A DNA stretch of 64,000 bases, taken from Selaginella moellendorffii. Lineage: Eukaryota; Streptophyta; Lycopodiopsida; Selaginellales; Selaginellaceae. Below, piece after piece: positions 22,401 to 33,844 of the stretch. The notes under the pieces are model-generated. The model was not told where the DNA came from. It was given only the letters and a program-made list of their open reading frames with translations, and ran no database searches. The position numbers were made by a program, and so were the translations under genes. Where the stretch lies: the NCBI RefSeq assembly GCF_000143415.4, contig NW_003314343.1, positions 698,883 through 762,882 on the forward strand, in the 5' to 3' direction. Positions within the stretch are counted from its first letter, which is position 1, and each line of letters begins with the position of its first letter.

Positions 22401-25400
22401 TTTCTAGAATCGGCAATGCTATGGAAAATCGACGATGACAGCTGCGACAGGCTCGATGACAGAGTCCTGCAGTCGAGGTGCGGGACTCGTCGAAGTCGCG
22501 AAAAGGCTTTTCAGCTGCTGACTTGCCTGGCCACCCACTGCATTGACAACTTGAAGGAAATAGTGGATCTGCTGGTGAAACTTCATTTCTCATCCGATAT
22601 TCACGAATGGGAGCACTTGCCTTCGTATGGTCGAAAAGCTCTCAGTGGCTACGTCGGGCTGAAGAACGCCGGAGCCACCTGCTATATGAACTCGGTCTTC
22701 CAGCAGTTATACATGCAACCGGATGTTCGGCGGACAGTTTTAGAATGTAAGGAGTGCGACGACATGGAGAAGGCAGACTCAGTTTTTTTCCAGCTGCAAA
22801 CCATGTTTGGGGCTCTTCTTGGCAGTAGTTTGGACCATTATACTCCTCAGGGATTCTGGGATGCGTACCGGGACTACGATGGGATGCCGATCAATCTTCG
22901 GGAACACCAAGATGCTTTTGAGTTTTTCAACCGCTTATACGATGCTGTTGATGATACATTAAAAGCGACACACCAAGAGACAACGCTGACGAAAATCTTC
23001 GGCGGCATTTTTGTCCAGCAGGTATGCTCAATTGTGCCTGTATGTCCTGGGATCATAACATTTTGTTTGTATCTCTTTCTTTTTCCCCAGGTGATTAGTC
23101 GCGGGTGTAACCATTGCAGCGAAAGAGACGAACCGTTTGCAGCGATCAGCGTGGATGTGAAGAACAAAAGAGATTTGCTCGAATCTCTGGATTCTTTTGT
23201 GCGAGGGGACTTGCTCGAGGCTGACAACGCATATTACTGTGATGAATGTGGCCGGAAGGTTGACGCACTCAAGCGGGTATGCGTGAAGTCGCTTCCGCAG
23301 ACTCTTGTGATTCACCTGAAGCGTTTCGACTTCGACTACGAGACCATGCAACGGTTGAAGCTCAAGGACAGATTCGAGTTTCCGATGCATCTCGACATGA
23401 AAGCTTTTACGGTGGAAGGATTGGCCCTCCGTGACAGCATGAGTCAAGAAAGCTCGAGCCCAGCCACTACAAGCAATGGTGGTACTGATGGAAGTATCTG
23501 CAACGAGAATGGGGGCCTGAACTCCAAACCGGACTCTTACTATCAGTATGACTTGGTGGGTGTAGTTGTACATTCGGGGACCGCATTTGCTGGACATTAT
23601 TATTCGTATATTAAAGAGAGGCAAGGGGATATTGAAAGGTTGGTACTACGATTCTTGGATCCTCGCTTCTAACTTTCAGCTGTGCATTCCAGGTGGATTG
23701 CCTTTGACGATAAACGAGTGGAACCGTATGACGTAAACGATCTCGAGAAGGATTGTTTCGGTGGAAAATACAGCGTGGACGTGTATGATAATTTTTTAAA
23801 AACCATGTCGCCACAGGTACACAATTTGGGTGTCGTTTCAGTTGCTAAGTTTTGTCTCCTGTCTAGGACTTCGATCGACCGAACAGTGCGTACATGTTGT
23901 TGTACGAAAGGTCCCGTAATTACGTATGTATCTTGGCTTTATTCTTTTCGACAATAACGTCCTCTTTGCAGGCTCCCATGGACTCGCCAGCAACGACATC
24001 TCACACAAAAGGTAGTTAGTTGTGTTCATGAATTCACGAATTATTTTGCTGTGTAATGTATCAGGTGAAGGCGATCAAGTAATGAAGGATAACTCGATTA
24101 TGGATCGACTATTTACTGGGTATTTACTAGTTTTCATTGTCGGTACATTTTGAAGTTCTTTTTTTTTTTTTTTTGTAGGCGCCTAAGAATGCCAAGCTCA
24201 ATACATCGAAGCGTTCGAAAAGAAAATCTAAGGTTAGGCTGTGGGATCTATTCTTAACTTTGCGGACTCTAATGACGTATGGGCTTTCAGATTTGTACAC
24301 GAGAATCATCTCTTGGATAAGGATTATTTTAAGTTTCTTTACAGTTTGGTGGAGGCTAACTCGGATATAATTGAGGGAAGGTGCGTTTTCCGGTCTTCCA
24401 ATGTCTGTTATAAACTATCGTCTGCAGGACTCCTCGGTATGTTGGTGGACCTGACGACAGCCGAGACAGGAAGGGTGAGACAAGTGGACGTAAAGCCGAT
24501 TTAGCGGCCAAGGACTTGAATGCTAGCGATTTTGCAGAGCATAGTATCAGGATAGCTTTAGAATTTTTGTTTAGAGTATATTTGAGAACGCACGGTAGCC
24601 TTCGTGAAGACTTTCATCAATGGAAGGTAGTGGTATGATTTCGTCAATACCGTTTCTTGCATTGTTTCTAATCATTTGCTCTGTAGGTAACGATCTGGAA
24701 GCTCCTGGATCACAATATAATCGCCTGTCGATGTTTTCTCAACACGCTGGTCGAGAGACCGCAATGGGTGCAGGATTTCCTCCTTCGGTGTCCCGTTGAA
24801 GAAGTTCGACAGGTTTGACGCTTTTGTTTCATCCTTTGTAAGTTTTCCTGATATCGTTCCATTTAACAGGCTTTTGCTGCTCTTCTCGTCCATGCTCTAA
24901 AAACGGCCGTAAATATTTATCAAGGGAACGTGTTTTATGTGGACAATTGTGGTAGACAGCAAGACGCTTTGCATGTCGACGCCATGGTTGACACGCTGGT
25001 AATACTGCTGAGAGAAGCCGCGTCACCGAAGTCATATCTCCAACAGGTTTACAGCTCAATTCTTTTATAGTTGAGACTGCAACTAAAGTCTGTTGCAGTA
25101 TTTCCAAGTTCTTTTGGACTACGTAAAACTGGGTCCCTATCCACGCCTACATTTACTTCGGAAAGCTGTTGTGGGTCATTTGGTGCGTTTCTTCTGTCTT
25201 TTGAGATTCTCTGGCATTTGCTAGACACCAAATGCTTTACGCAGGTGACATTTGCAACTAAATTCCAAATAGCTAAGCAAGATGCAGTGTACCTCCACAC
25301 GGCCGTCTCTTTGCTTGTGAGGAGCTGCGATGCTAGTAAACTTTATGGTAAGCTGATTGCTCTAAAATTGTCCAGATTGTCTGACGCTAAATTCTGACAG

Positions 25401-26010
25401 ATGAACCGGAAGTTGACAAGAAGTCGGACACCGAAACGAAGCCCTGTCAATCGAACCCTCAACAGTTTTGCTCCTTGTGTTTGATTCCAAAGGATGCGGC
25501 CGAAGGTGTCTTTAGGCACCGAATGTACACTTCAATTTTGGTATGTGGCGCTGCGTACTCTTGTCTGGAAGGCTTAGTTGTTTTTCTTTCCTGTCTACCA
25601 GATCAAGACATGTCCAGAACAGGAGGAAGTTATTAGACTCGTGGAATTTTGTTCCTGGCGTAATGAAACGTTTAGTGTGGTAAGTTGTTGCTCGTTCGTA
25701 TGTTGGAAGCCGAACTAACTGTGACTCCGTGCAGGCCGTGTTGCAAGATGTAATGGAGGCCCTTCATCACGCTGTAAATAGTGAAGCATTGAAACCTATT
25801 CTATCACTCGCGTACAGGCTTTTGCAACTTGGAGATAGCTTGCAAGCGGTAAAGCTAAAGCTGATTTGTCACAGAGAACTGATCCAGCTGATGTTTTTAT
25901 TCCCAACAGACGAGACAAGAGGTTCTTCTCCTCGGTTACGAGAGTTTCCCCAATGGAGTTCTGGACCTTCTAGTCAGCAAGGTACGAAACCAAAAGCTCC
26001 AGAGTGAATC

Positions 26011-26046
<36 letters not shown>

Positions 26047-26310
26047 GCAGTAGCGGTCCACAAGAGGTACTGCCTGATCAAATTCATTGTCAAGCTGGTC
26101 GATTTGTTCCCCGCGTCCCGTGTGCACGTCCTAAGTCGGAAGCAGGACTGGAGGCGAGCCGTGGATTGGCTGCAACAGGAGCTCCACGGGATTGGGCTGA
26201 GCGGCAGCATTGCGCCGGTGTCCAACGAGGACCTCTCCAATGGCTATCTGATGAGGACGAGCACCGCGGAATGGACCTTGACATCGGCTCGCAAGCTGCT
26301 AAGTTGCTAG
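16434..26310 (+). CDS. USP9X/FAF-like giant ubiquitin-specific protease
   Basis: This very large gene has several tens of introns of about 50-70 bp, giving roughly 2,300-2,500 residues by my count. A long helical N-terminal half (exon 1, 16434-17656) leads to a ubiquitin-like domain at about 19890-20280 (LTLGVFVQN, then RLMHANKELKQDSQVLRQLG). The USP catalytic core spans about 22640-23900. Its Cys box is LKNAGATCYMNS (Cys codon 22680-22682). Two CxxC pairs follow (CNHCSERD and CDECGRK). The His box is HSGTAFAGHYYSYIKER (His codon 23595-23597). The C-terminal helical part ends VSNEDLSNGYLMRTSTAEWT at 26220-26280. Domain order and tail fit animal USP9X/FAF. It would remove ubiquitin from substrates in the cytosol. 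Exon boundaries were checked only in part. Confidence 0.9.
26016..26043 (+). repeat. (GT)n microsatellite at a splice acceptor
   Basis: About fourteen TG units run directly into the CAG acceptor of the last intron of the USP9X-like gene. They replace the usual pyrimidine tract of that very short intron. Confidence 0.9.
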
Positions 26311-26583
26311 AGGATACAAATATCCCCATCTTCTTCTTTGTGTATTATATTACCACAGGCAAAAAAAAGAAACTATCTTCTTCAGGGCAGTCCCACGGCT
26401 AATTTCCCCGCGTGAATACAAATAACATGGATTGTCCTTGCATTCTAGTACACATTAGTTGAACAGCTCGCTCTTGCTTCTCTCACAGCTCTTGTTTTCG
26501 TTCATTGTCTCTGGCGCGGCTCTTGCTCTCTTGCTTCGTTCACCACGGCTCCTGGCGCAGCAGAGATGGATAATGCTGAAGCT
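26311..26583. other. Intergenic spacer
   Basis: This is the 3' flank of the deubiquitinase gene. No supported gene or regulatory element was seen. Confidence 0.5.
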
Positions 26584-26865
26584 CTACACCGCCCGCGCAT
26601 TTCGATGAGCTTGTTGGAGAGGAAGACACCGCCGCTGGAAGACAAATCCTTTCAACTCACAACGCATGCGTGTGGCAGCGACGAAGAAATCCGCCGCCAT
26701 GCACTGCCCGGCCTCGCCCGCGTGGGAGCACGGCGCAGCCGTGGTTCGCGAGAGCATGGAGTTCCAGGCCACCGTGTTTTTGGTAGTGATCCTATCGAAG
26801 CATCGCTTGGCAGCGCCAATCCTAGATCCCTGGCGGCCGTGACGCTCTGGACGAGCTCTAGGCAC
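26584..26865 (-). pseudogene. PPR-protein fragment
   Basis: The minus-strand frame reads AAKRCFDRITTKNTVAWNSM, a classic PLS-class pentatricopeptide unit (A--VFD-I--KN-VAWN-M), followed by HAGEAGQCMAADFF from the next helix. PPR proteins normally have many such units and act in organelle RNA editing or processing. Only about two units remain, so this is a gene fragment. An overlapping plus-strand frame that extends into the aspartic protease is probably non-coding here. Confidence 0.6.
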
Positions 26866-26879
26866 TTTCTCTTGGGTAA

Positions 26880-27745
26880 GTTTTTAAAATTTCTTCTTCT
26901 TCGAGTCTTAATTATTTTTCATGTAGCTTTGTTATTTTGGATGCTTATCACTTCTACAAGAGTTTCTAGCTTCCATTTGCACTTTGGAAATTTTCATGTA
27001 CCTGAAGCCACTTTAATTATCAAGGATCCAAGGTCTAGAGACCCCAGAGCTTCTCCACAATTTTCCTTGATTGTGGACAGGTTCACTTGGGTGCAATCCA
27101 ATGAGCTCCAAAAGGCAAGAGTAGCTGAATGGTTTAGCGAATATCAATGTGCTGACTTTGCTAGTGAATGGGATTATAGTTATTCCGAGGGGCATTGTAA
27201 CATTAACGTGACTTATGGAGGTGGTGAAGCAGGCATAATAGGCTATATGGCTGAGGCATATGATATAGCAATAGGTGGTACCACAGGAATTGTAGTACCG
27301 CATGGCCTGTTCCTTAATGCTACTCCATTGGGCAAAGTGACCAGGATTGCCGGAATATTGTCTCATGGGCTTCATGAATCTTCTTTTTTCAGCCAGATGA
27401 GCAAGACAAATAACATCAAAAGCATGGAAATCTGTAGCGTTTATAACGAGACAACAGATCGCTTGAATGGGACGATGCAATTTAAGGGTGGTGCATTTGA
27501 CACAAAGCGGCTACAAAGGATTAATATTACAAATTATGTTAGAAATAATCATTGGGGAGTTCACCTAAATAGCATGACAATAAATGGGTTCACTATAGGA
27601 AAAGAGTGTGATCAAGATGTTATTTTCGACACAGGAAGTTCTTATGCCGCATTGGCAGGTGACTGCTACAAAACAGTCAAGGATACCTTTATCAAAAACA
27701 TTCCTTGGCCTGTTTACAAAGCACCAGAAAATCACTCAACGTTAG
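26880..27745 (+). pseudogene. Truncated, active-site-deficient aspartic protease (A1, pepsin-like)
   Basis: The open frame covers about 290 relevant residues, much more AT-rich than its neighbours. A hydrophobic leader (VLIIFHVALLFWMLITS) is followed by FSLIVDRFTWVQSN. In active family members this segment reads VDTGSD-WVQ, so the TGS of the first catalytic motif is missing. Later landmarks remain: AGILSHGLHESSFFSQM, and the second catalytic motif IFDTGSSYAAL at about 27626. The frame then runs into the 3' end of the antisense SDR gene near 27745, losing the last quarter of the usual domain. The longer open frame (26566-27954) includes unrelated sequence at both ends. It could be a relic or a non-catalytic paralogue. 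Confidence 0.6.
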
Positions 27746-28845
27746 AAGTAATACCTCTTTTTCCGCTGTTCATACCACTCCAGGAAACGCCTCATCCCTG
27801 TATCAAAGCTGATGTAGTGATCCAACAGATAGAGCTGAGTAGGAGCGACGTAAGAAACCTCCCATGGTGGCGGATTCAGGTTGTCCGCCTCCTCGACCAA
27901 TGCCTCCTTGCCTGTCAACCTGGAAACGACCTCGATCACTTGCCTGAACGATAGAGGTGGCTCTGGAGTGCCGATGTCCACCACAGTGACAACACCGGGA
28001 ACATGAGCGATTCCCAACACCATCTGTTTCATGACTTTGACAGCATCATCGACGTGGATGTAGTTCTGGTTTCCGATCCTCTGCCGCCAAAGAGGGACCT
28101 TCTGCCCGCCAACAATCTGCTCGGCAAACTTGAAATACGGGAAATCAGGCCGTCCGAACTCTCCATAAACAGTACTAAATCGCCATTCTATAACAGGAAG
28201 ATGTAGCAAGCCCGCCTTGAGAGCTGCAAGTTCTTCCCCCGATCGAGACGACGGCATGTAGAAGCGGTTGGGGCTGGCAAAGAAGACACCACGCACAGAG
28301 TCGCTCGTCGTGGCTGCGTCGATGGTCCCGCCCAGAGTGCGCTGGTTGATGGGCAGGCAGTAGGCATGCTCCTGCTGTGAGAAATCCACGATGGCATGGG
28401 GCCTGGCAAGCTTGACCACGTTGGCGACCAGATCCTTGGCAGTCACATTCCCGTAGATCATGTGCACTCCAGCCTTGTCAAGCAGCCTGGATCTCTCGGT
28501 GTGCCTGGCATCGATCCCCACAACACGGACCTTGGGCTTCTCATTTCCCTGCAAACCCAGAGCAAGGTGATAGCCGAGGAAGCCGCTTGCCCCCACCACG
28601 ACGACCCTGATCGGCTTCTCCTTTTCCTTGCGGAGCTGGACAGTCATCGAGATACCCATGGCGAGCATGGCGGCTGCAAGAATGGCGACGAGGGCCAGCA
28701 TGATCTGAAGCCACGAGAAATCACCGCCTGAGCGCCTCCGAGCCAGATGCGCACGACAGGCGGGGATGATCCCGATTCCCCTCACGGCCAGCTCCATCGC
28801 GCGCTCCATCGCGCGCTCGCTAGAATGTGCCAAATGTGAGCGCAA
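27742..28845 (-). CDS. UDP-glucuronate 4-epimerase-like membrane-anchored SDR
   Basis: This single-exon, GC-rich gene encodes 367 residues. After an N-terminal extension and a membrane segment (about residues 45-70) comes the extended-SDR nucleotide motif VVVGASGFLGYHLALG. The segment VIEWRFSTVYGEFGRPDFPY and the YIHVDDAVK motif resemble plant GAE-type UDP-glucuronate epimerases of the Golgi, which make UDP-galacturonate for pectin. The catalytic YxxxK is changed: the region reads NRFYMPSSRSGEE, so the lysine position holds serine, and about 20 residues present in GAEs are missing just before it. NAD binding seems kept, but normal epimerase chemistry is doubtful. Two further paralogues lie at 29997 and 48181. 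The gene is convergent with the aspartic protease relic. Confidence 0.75.
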   Translation of the reverse strand: MRSHLAHSSERAMERAMELAVRGIGIIPACRAHLARRRSGGDFSWLQIMLALVAILAAAMLAMGISMTVQLRKEKEKPIRVVVVGASGFLGYHLALGLQGNEKPKVRVVGIDARHTERSRLLDKAGVHMIYGNVTAKDLVANVVKLARPHAIVDFSQQEHAYCLPINQRTLGGTIDAATTSDSVRGVFFASPNRFYMPSSRSGEELAALKAGLLHLPVIEWRFSTVYGEFGRPDFPYFKFAEQIVGGQKVPLWRQRIGNQNYIHVDDAVKVMKQMVLGIAHVPGVVTVVDIGTPEPPLSFRQVIEVVSRLTGKEALVEEADNLNPPPWEVSYVAPTQLYLLDHYISFDTGMRRFLEWYEQRKKRYYF

Positions 28846-28859
28846 TGTTAGGGCTAAAA

Positions 28860-29996
28860 CAAAAGAAAATAAATAAATTTTGCCAAGGGGATAAAGTTAT
28901 ATTCGTCACGTATCCTAGGCCGGATGTTTCCAGAGATGGAGGTCCACAAGATTGTTGAGGCACTTCCGATCCATAAGGAATGCCTGCTCCGAGGATTGCT
29001 GGCGAGTATGCCCTTTCCCCCGGACGAGGTGGCTTGCAAGACTGTTCTTGCGGCGTGCGGATCTATCGCGATCTGGAGCGAGCAATCAGAGTCGCAGACG
29101 CGATGATGATTGATGAAAGGCCAAGCGTCCCTCTGCAGAGATTGCAGGAGACACTCTGGTAAGGGGACAAGGTCATTTTATTTCTTTGCGACCTTCCTGT
29201 ACATTTACGAATCCAGCCTCTTCAAAACTTGGAAAGAAAGCACCAGCACAATCGATGTCATAAAGGAAAGAAAAATCTGCGGGTTTCTTACCATCTTCAA
29301 GAGGGCGACTTCCTTTGCCAAACTTTCAATATACAACAGTTCCAGACAGTAGTTCTGAAAATGACAAGAACAGTTGACATAACACAACCGAAAGAAACAA
29401 CTCACTTTAAACATGGAACCTTCTCCAAGTGAGAGCTTTCGTTTCCCTGGCTCCTCCCGAGTTGCATGACTTCTTCGTATCCTTCGATTTCTCTTCCACT
29501 GTGGAAGCAATTTTGATCTGTAAATACCATGTTTAGCTGAGGAGAAACAAGAAAGCATAGCAAACCTGAATAGCAGTCGTAGCCTCAAGAAGCATCCTTT
29601 GCTGTCGCCCACTTGCTTTCGTGTTTCTACCTTCTTCATTGTACTGGGCTCATCAATACATACACTTTCTCGAGTCAAGAGAGTACCTCTTCTTCCGAAG
29701 ATTCCAGCTCCAACTCGTCACTCGCCAGATCTCCTTCCTGAGCACCAGCGTTGCACGGAAGCGGTGGCTGAGGCACCGCTGTCATGGCCAACCCGAAAAC
29801 AAGTTCACACAAGAGCAGAAACGCTTAAGATGTTGTCATCCGGTGGAGGCTAAGCATATCTGAAACATAAGAACAGAAAATGGACAGACGTAGTCTAGGT
29901 GATGTGGAAGATGGTTCACGCACGAATGACTTCCATCTCAGCACCTGATTAGGAGTAAATTATAATTTGACGAAATTACCCTAGTTTAGGGCTCGA
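28860..29996. other. Mixed region: PPR fragment and uncharacterised exons
   Basis: A PPR fragment is listed separately. On the minus strand, between about 29790 and 29430, there are exon-like pieces with splice-like borders (for example QEGDLASDELELESSEEE near 29710), but no family is recognised and no continuous model could be fixed. Open frames on the plus strand look like shadows. Confidence 0.3.
28924..29106 (+). pseudogene. PPR-protein fragment
   Basis: The frame includes PPDEVACKTVLAACGS, the typical end of a PLS-class PPR repeat (PDEVT---VLAACS). After a frameshift it is followed by RDLERAIRVADAMM, typical of the next unit. It is a short broken remnant, with the same kind of decay as the PPR pieces at 26.6 and 47.4 kb. 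Confidence 0.55.
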
Positions 29997-30926
29997 ATGT
30001 CTTTTTTATTGCTCATTGTCTTTGTACTTTTGCTAATTGGATGGGCAATCTTCCAGCTGAAAAAGAAGAAGGAACTTCGGGTTTTGATTGTGGGTGCAAG
30101 TGGTTTCCTTGGTAGCCAACTTGCTTTGGGATTGGCGGCACACAATCATCGCAACCTCCGATTTGTGGTGACCGGTTTGGATTTGGTGCGTTCAAAGAGG
30201 ACTCTTCTTCTGGAGAACAAGGGCATTGAAGTGATTATTGGAAGTGCAACAGATCCAAAGCTGGCCATGTCAGTGATGAGGAGTAAAAAGCCAAACATTG
30301 TGGTGGATTTTACACAGCGGGAGCATAGCTGGAGTTTAGAGGACAATGAAAGAACTATAAAGTCATTGATTGATGCAGCATGCAGTGTTCCATCAACCCA
30401 AGGTTTCTTTTTTGCAAGCCCTAATCGGTTCTACATACCATCAAGCCGGTCTGGGGAAAAGCTGGTGGAATCTTTGGCACCAGAGCTACCATTTCCAATT
30501 GTGGAGTGGAGGTTTAGTACAGTTTATGGGAGATACGGTCGTCCTGATTTTCCATATTACACATTTGTTGATCAGATTGTGCATGGGGCTCTGGTTCCAC
30601 TCAGTAGAGGGCGACAAAATTATATATACATTGATGATGCAGTGACTCTGATGATCAATAGTATCTTGTCAACTCACAGCATTGGAATGGTGAATCTTTT
30701 TGACATTGGGACACCATGGCGGCCTATCTCTTTTAGACGCGTGATTAAAGCTATTGCAAGGCTTACAAACAAGGAAGCTAATGTTGAAGAAGTAGCTAAT
30801 TTTAATCGGCCACCCTGGGAGGTACCTTATGAACCTCCAACAAAGCTCTTGCTCCTTGAATCATATACGCCATTTGAGACTGGTATGAGCTCATTCATAG
30901 AGTGGTTCCAGAAGAATGAAGGATAA
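29997..30926 (+). CDS. UDP-glucuronate 4-epimerase-like SDR, copy B
   Basis: This single exon of 309 residues is nearly identical to the gene at 48181, including parts of the upstream sequence (CTAGTTTAGGG). It has an N-terminal membrane segment, VLIVGASGFLGSQLALG, VEWRFSTVYGRYGRPDFPY and YIYIDDAVT. The catalytic region reads NRFYIPSSRSGEK, with serine where the YxxxK lysine should be. Compared with copy C it has lost three residues around the VPL-GRQN segment, and the N-terminus is a few residues shorter. The frame is intact, so it may be functional or a recent duplicate on its way out. The 17-kb transposon block separates it from copy C. Confidence 0.7.
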   Translation: MSFLLLIVFVLLLIGWAIFQLKKKKELRVLIVGASGFLGSQLALGLAAHNHRNLRFVVTGLDLVRSKRTLLLENKGIEVIIGSATDPKLAMSVMRSKKPNIVVDFTQREHSWSLEDNERTIKSLIDAACSVPSTQGFFFASPNRFYIPSSRSGEKLVESLAPELPFPIVEWRFSTVYGRYGRPDFPYYTFVDQIVHGALVPLSRGRQNYIYIDDAVTLMINSILSTHSIGMVNLFDIGTPWRPISFRRVIKAIARLTNKEANVEEVANFNRPPWEVPYEPPTKLLLLESYTPFETGMSSFIEWFQKNEG

Positions 30927-32085
30927 ACAATAAATCATTTATACTAAACTACACTAAAAATAAATAAATTTTTAGTTAATGAGTTGGACAATTGATGATC
31001 TCCAGCCGTACTACTTGTTCTAGAGCAAGAGCAACCTGTGACCAGAGTGGAATCAGGCACGTCACCACCATCTTACATCATTTAAGGTCAATGGTTCATT
31101 AAGTTTAAGGTCAAGCTTTGAGGCAGTTAGTCCACAATGGCAGCTAGTAGTTATGACTGCACATGGCTAAGGTTGGGCATCCACTCATTGTGCCAAGGCA
31201 TTGGAGATTCTCTAACTCTCTAGTGTTGAATGGACTTTGGGGATCTAGGTATTGGTTTGTGTCTCCTTGTGGTAATCCTATCTCCCATTCTCCATTCTGA
31301 TTCTTGCACCTTGCCTTTGTCTCCTAGTTCTTGGCAAGGGATCTGGTTTGGACCCATAGAGATATGTCTATTATACAATTGAAGGTACTTCTTGATAGTA
31401 TTCTCAAGAGATTACTAGAGATTACTAGAGACATGACACTAGGGTTAAATCTCAAGAGGATCAGGCCACCAAAAGGTATATTTTATCCTTTATTCCAACT
31501 TCATCTTAAGCAAGTTAATCAAGTATTATTTTCCCTTTGTATTTCTTCATCTTCATTTTGTGTTAAATGCCTCTTTACAGCCTCATCAAATGCTCTTTTC
31601 ATACCACCACAAACCATTGTAACCATTTCAACTCCAAACTTTAAAACTTTAAACCATCTAACTCTAAATTTTCAAACTCTAAACTAACTAATTCCAAGCC
31701 ATCCAACTCCATTCAGTTGTAGAGAAGAAGAGGCAAGGAAGGAAAATAAATGTGGCATGTAAGTGTTCTTTGATACTTTAGTGAACAAACTTTGAGATGT
31801 TTCATTTGGTTTTTTTTATTGTACTAGTGAACTAATTTAATCTTCATCTTCTAAAGAATCAATCTCTCTTAGAAATTGATCATGGACGAGTTGCTTTGCT
31901 CGAATTTGGAATAATATTTGTGCTTGAGCATCACAATGTTTAACATTTCTCTGTGCTTCTGTTTTCAGTCAAATTCCACTAGCTTTAAGTTGATCAAAGC
32001 CATCTAATGCATGTTGTAATTCATCTCTAGAATTTAGATTTTCTACTTTAATTTGATATAGTTTATATATTGTTGTACAATTGAT
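30927..32085. other. AT-rich spacer
   Basis: No gene is supported. An open frame at 31331-31687 is low-complexity and has no family resemblance. Confidence 0.4.
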
Positions 32086-32750
32086 TTATTTGACACCTTG
32101 TGCTTCAAGTGATTGAATGCGTTCTGATGCTTCCTTCTCAAATTGAATTCATCTTATTAGCTCCTTAACTTGATCAATCCATGAAAAAGATCAAATCTAT
32201 CACTATGAGTTATACACATGTTGTGTAAGATACAACATACAGTGATGTGATCTTTGATATTGTCAAGTCTTGAATTATTTCGTTTCACGAGAATCTAAAA
32301 CCTAACAAAAAGCAACAAATAATCATCTTTAGTTATAATATAAAGCAAAATTATGTTGATTTTAATATGCTAAAAGCTCTTTCCACCGCCATTCTTGTGT
32401 TTGATTAAATGAAGTTTCAATTTTGCTGCCATCTGTTTAACCTGTCTTTTGATCCCTTATATGAACTAAACATATATAAATGTCTTCTACTAACACAGAT
32501 TTCCTAAGGTGTCCTTAAAGCAGCTATAGACTAACCGATTGTGACAACTATCGGCCCATCTAAAATCAAAATCCCAAATCAAGAGTCTTATAGAAACTAT
32601 AATTTGTATAATAACAGAATGAAACCCTTTTCTGTTAAAATATTATTGTGGATTTTTAAAGAAATCACTAGTATATAATTCTCATCAATTGCTCCAATTA
32701 CATATGGTATACCTCTTAGCTCCTTAAATTCCTTTGCAACACAATTGTCA
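32086..32750 (-). mobile_element. Fossil PIF/Harbinger transposase
   Basis: The minus strand carries the catalytic half of a Harbinger DDE transposase in pieces. Around 32740-32690 it reads KELRGIPYVIGAIDEN, holding the first catalytic Asp. Around 32620-32540 it reads RKGFHSVIIQIIVSI, then DFDFRWADSCHN, holding the second Asp. Around 32395-32368 it reads RMAVERAFSILKS, holding the Glu. Around 32245-32210 it reads DHITVCCILHNMC, and the C-terminus ends at a TAA at 32086. Several stops and frameshifts break it, so it is inactive. No terminal repeats were identified. Confidence 0.75.
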
Positions 32751-33840
32751 AAGCAATAACAACCTTAGTCTTTACCAAAATAGCCCTTTGAAGCCTAGTA
32801 TCTTCAATAAATAACCATTTAAAAAGTCTTTCATTGAAATGTTTTTTAAAAACTCATAACCTTCTCTTGAACATCTTGTCACTGTAAGATTGGACCAAAG
32901 TATAACCTATGAAAGAGCTAAACCTTTCATAAGCCCATACTTTTGGAGATTGACAAGATTTCCTCCTTACTTGCTCAACAGCTATAGCTAATAAATCAAG
33001 CCAAAATTTCAATAGAATAAGATTGCAATTGGTAAAATCAGGAAATAAAACATTAAGTTAATAGAACAAGATAGTAGCAAATAGAAATTTTTGTTTGAAA
33101 TCCTTCTCTAGAATTTCAATCATCAATCCTTAAATTTGTGATTTGAATTTGAATTGTAACATGTGGCAATATACTAATGCTTACTAATAGAATAAAACTT
33201 TTGTGTGGTAGATTATTTTAAGCCCAAAACTTCAAATTTCCCAGTGGAATATAGGCCTTATTAAAAAAAAAAACGAATATAATTAATGGCAAAAACCATA
33301 TTAATTACAATGGAGAACATTAAGCATCAAATGCTAAGCACCGTAGAAGAGCAAGACTCAGCAAGTGAAGTGATTTATTTTAGTTTTGGCATATTTGGAA
33401 GCCAATGAGTATAAAACTTATTTGAGGCTACTTCACTAGTGGAAGTGGCTATTGTATCAACTGGATGATATGCTTAAATTAGGTCAGCAAAAATCTTTGA
33501 TTAATAATTTACCTTGTAATATTTAAAACAAAGTATGAGAGATATTAAAAGATAATATTGTCAAGATAACAGCAAAATATTCTACTCATTTTCATAAAGG
33601 AAAATTTCTATAAACTCATAAGCTTAATGCAAGTTCCAATCTTAATCAAATTTATATTTGCATTACCAATCAAGATACAAGCTTCTATTTCTCAAGTTAT
33701 GATTCAAGACATTGATTTAGCAGCTATTCAAGTAGTTCATATTGTTGCCTTAGTGTAGAGGCATTCTTAAACCACAACATATGACATTTATAAATTATTG
33801 TGAATGTTATTGCCGGTATAAAAAGTTTATTCCTTTTGAA
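32751..33840. other. AT-rich spacer
   Basis: Nothing recognisable. It may include the eroded N-terminal (Myb-like) part and the left end of the Harbinger element. Confidence 0.3.
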
Positions 33841-33844
33841 TATT

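Noticed and set aside
26566-26880. N-terminal part of the long plus-strand frame ending in the aspartic protease
   Set aside because: Its composition differs from the protease part, it has no protease features, and the opposite strand encodes a recognisable PPR unit.
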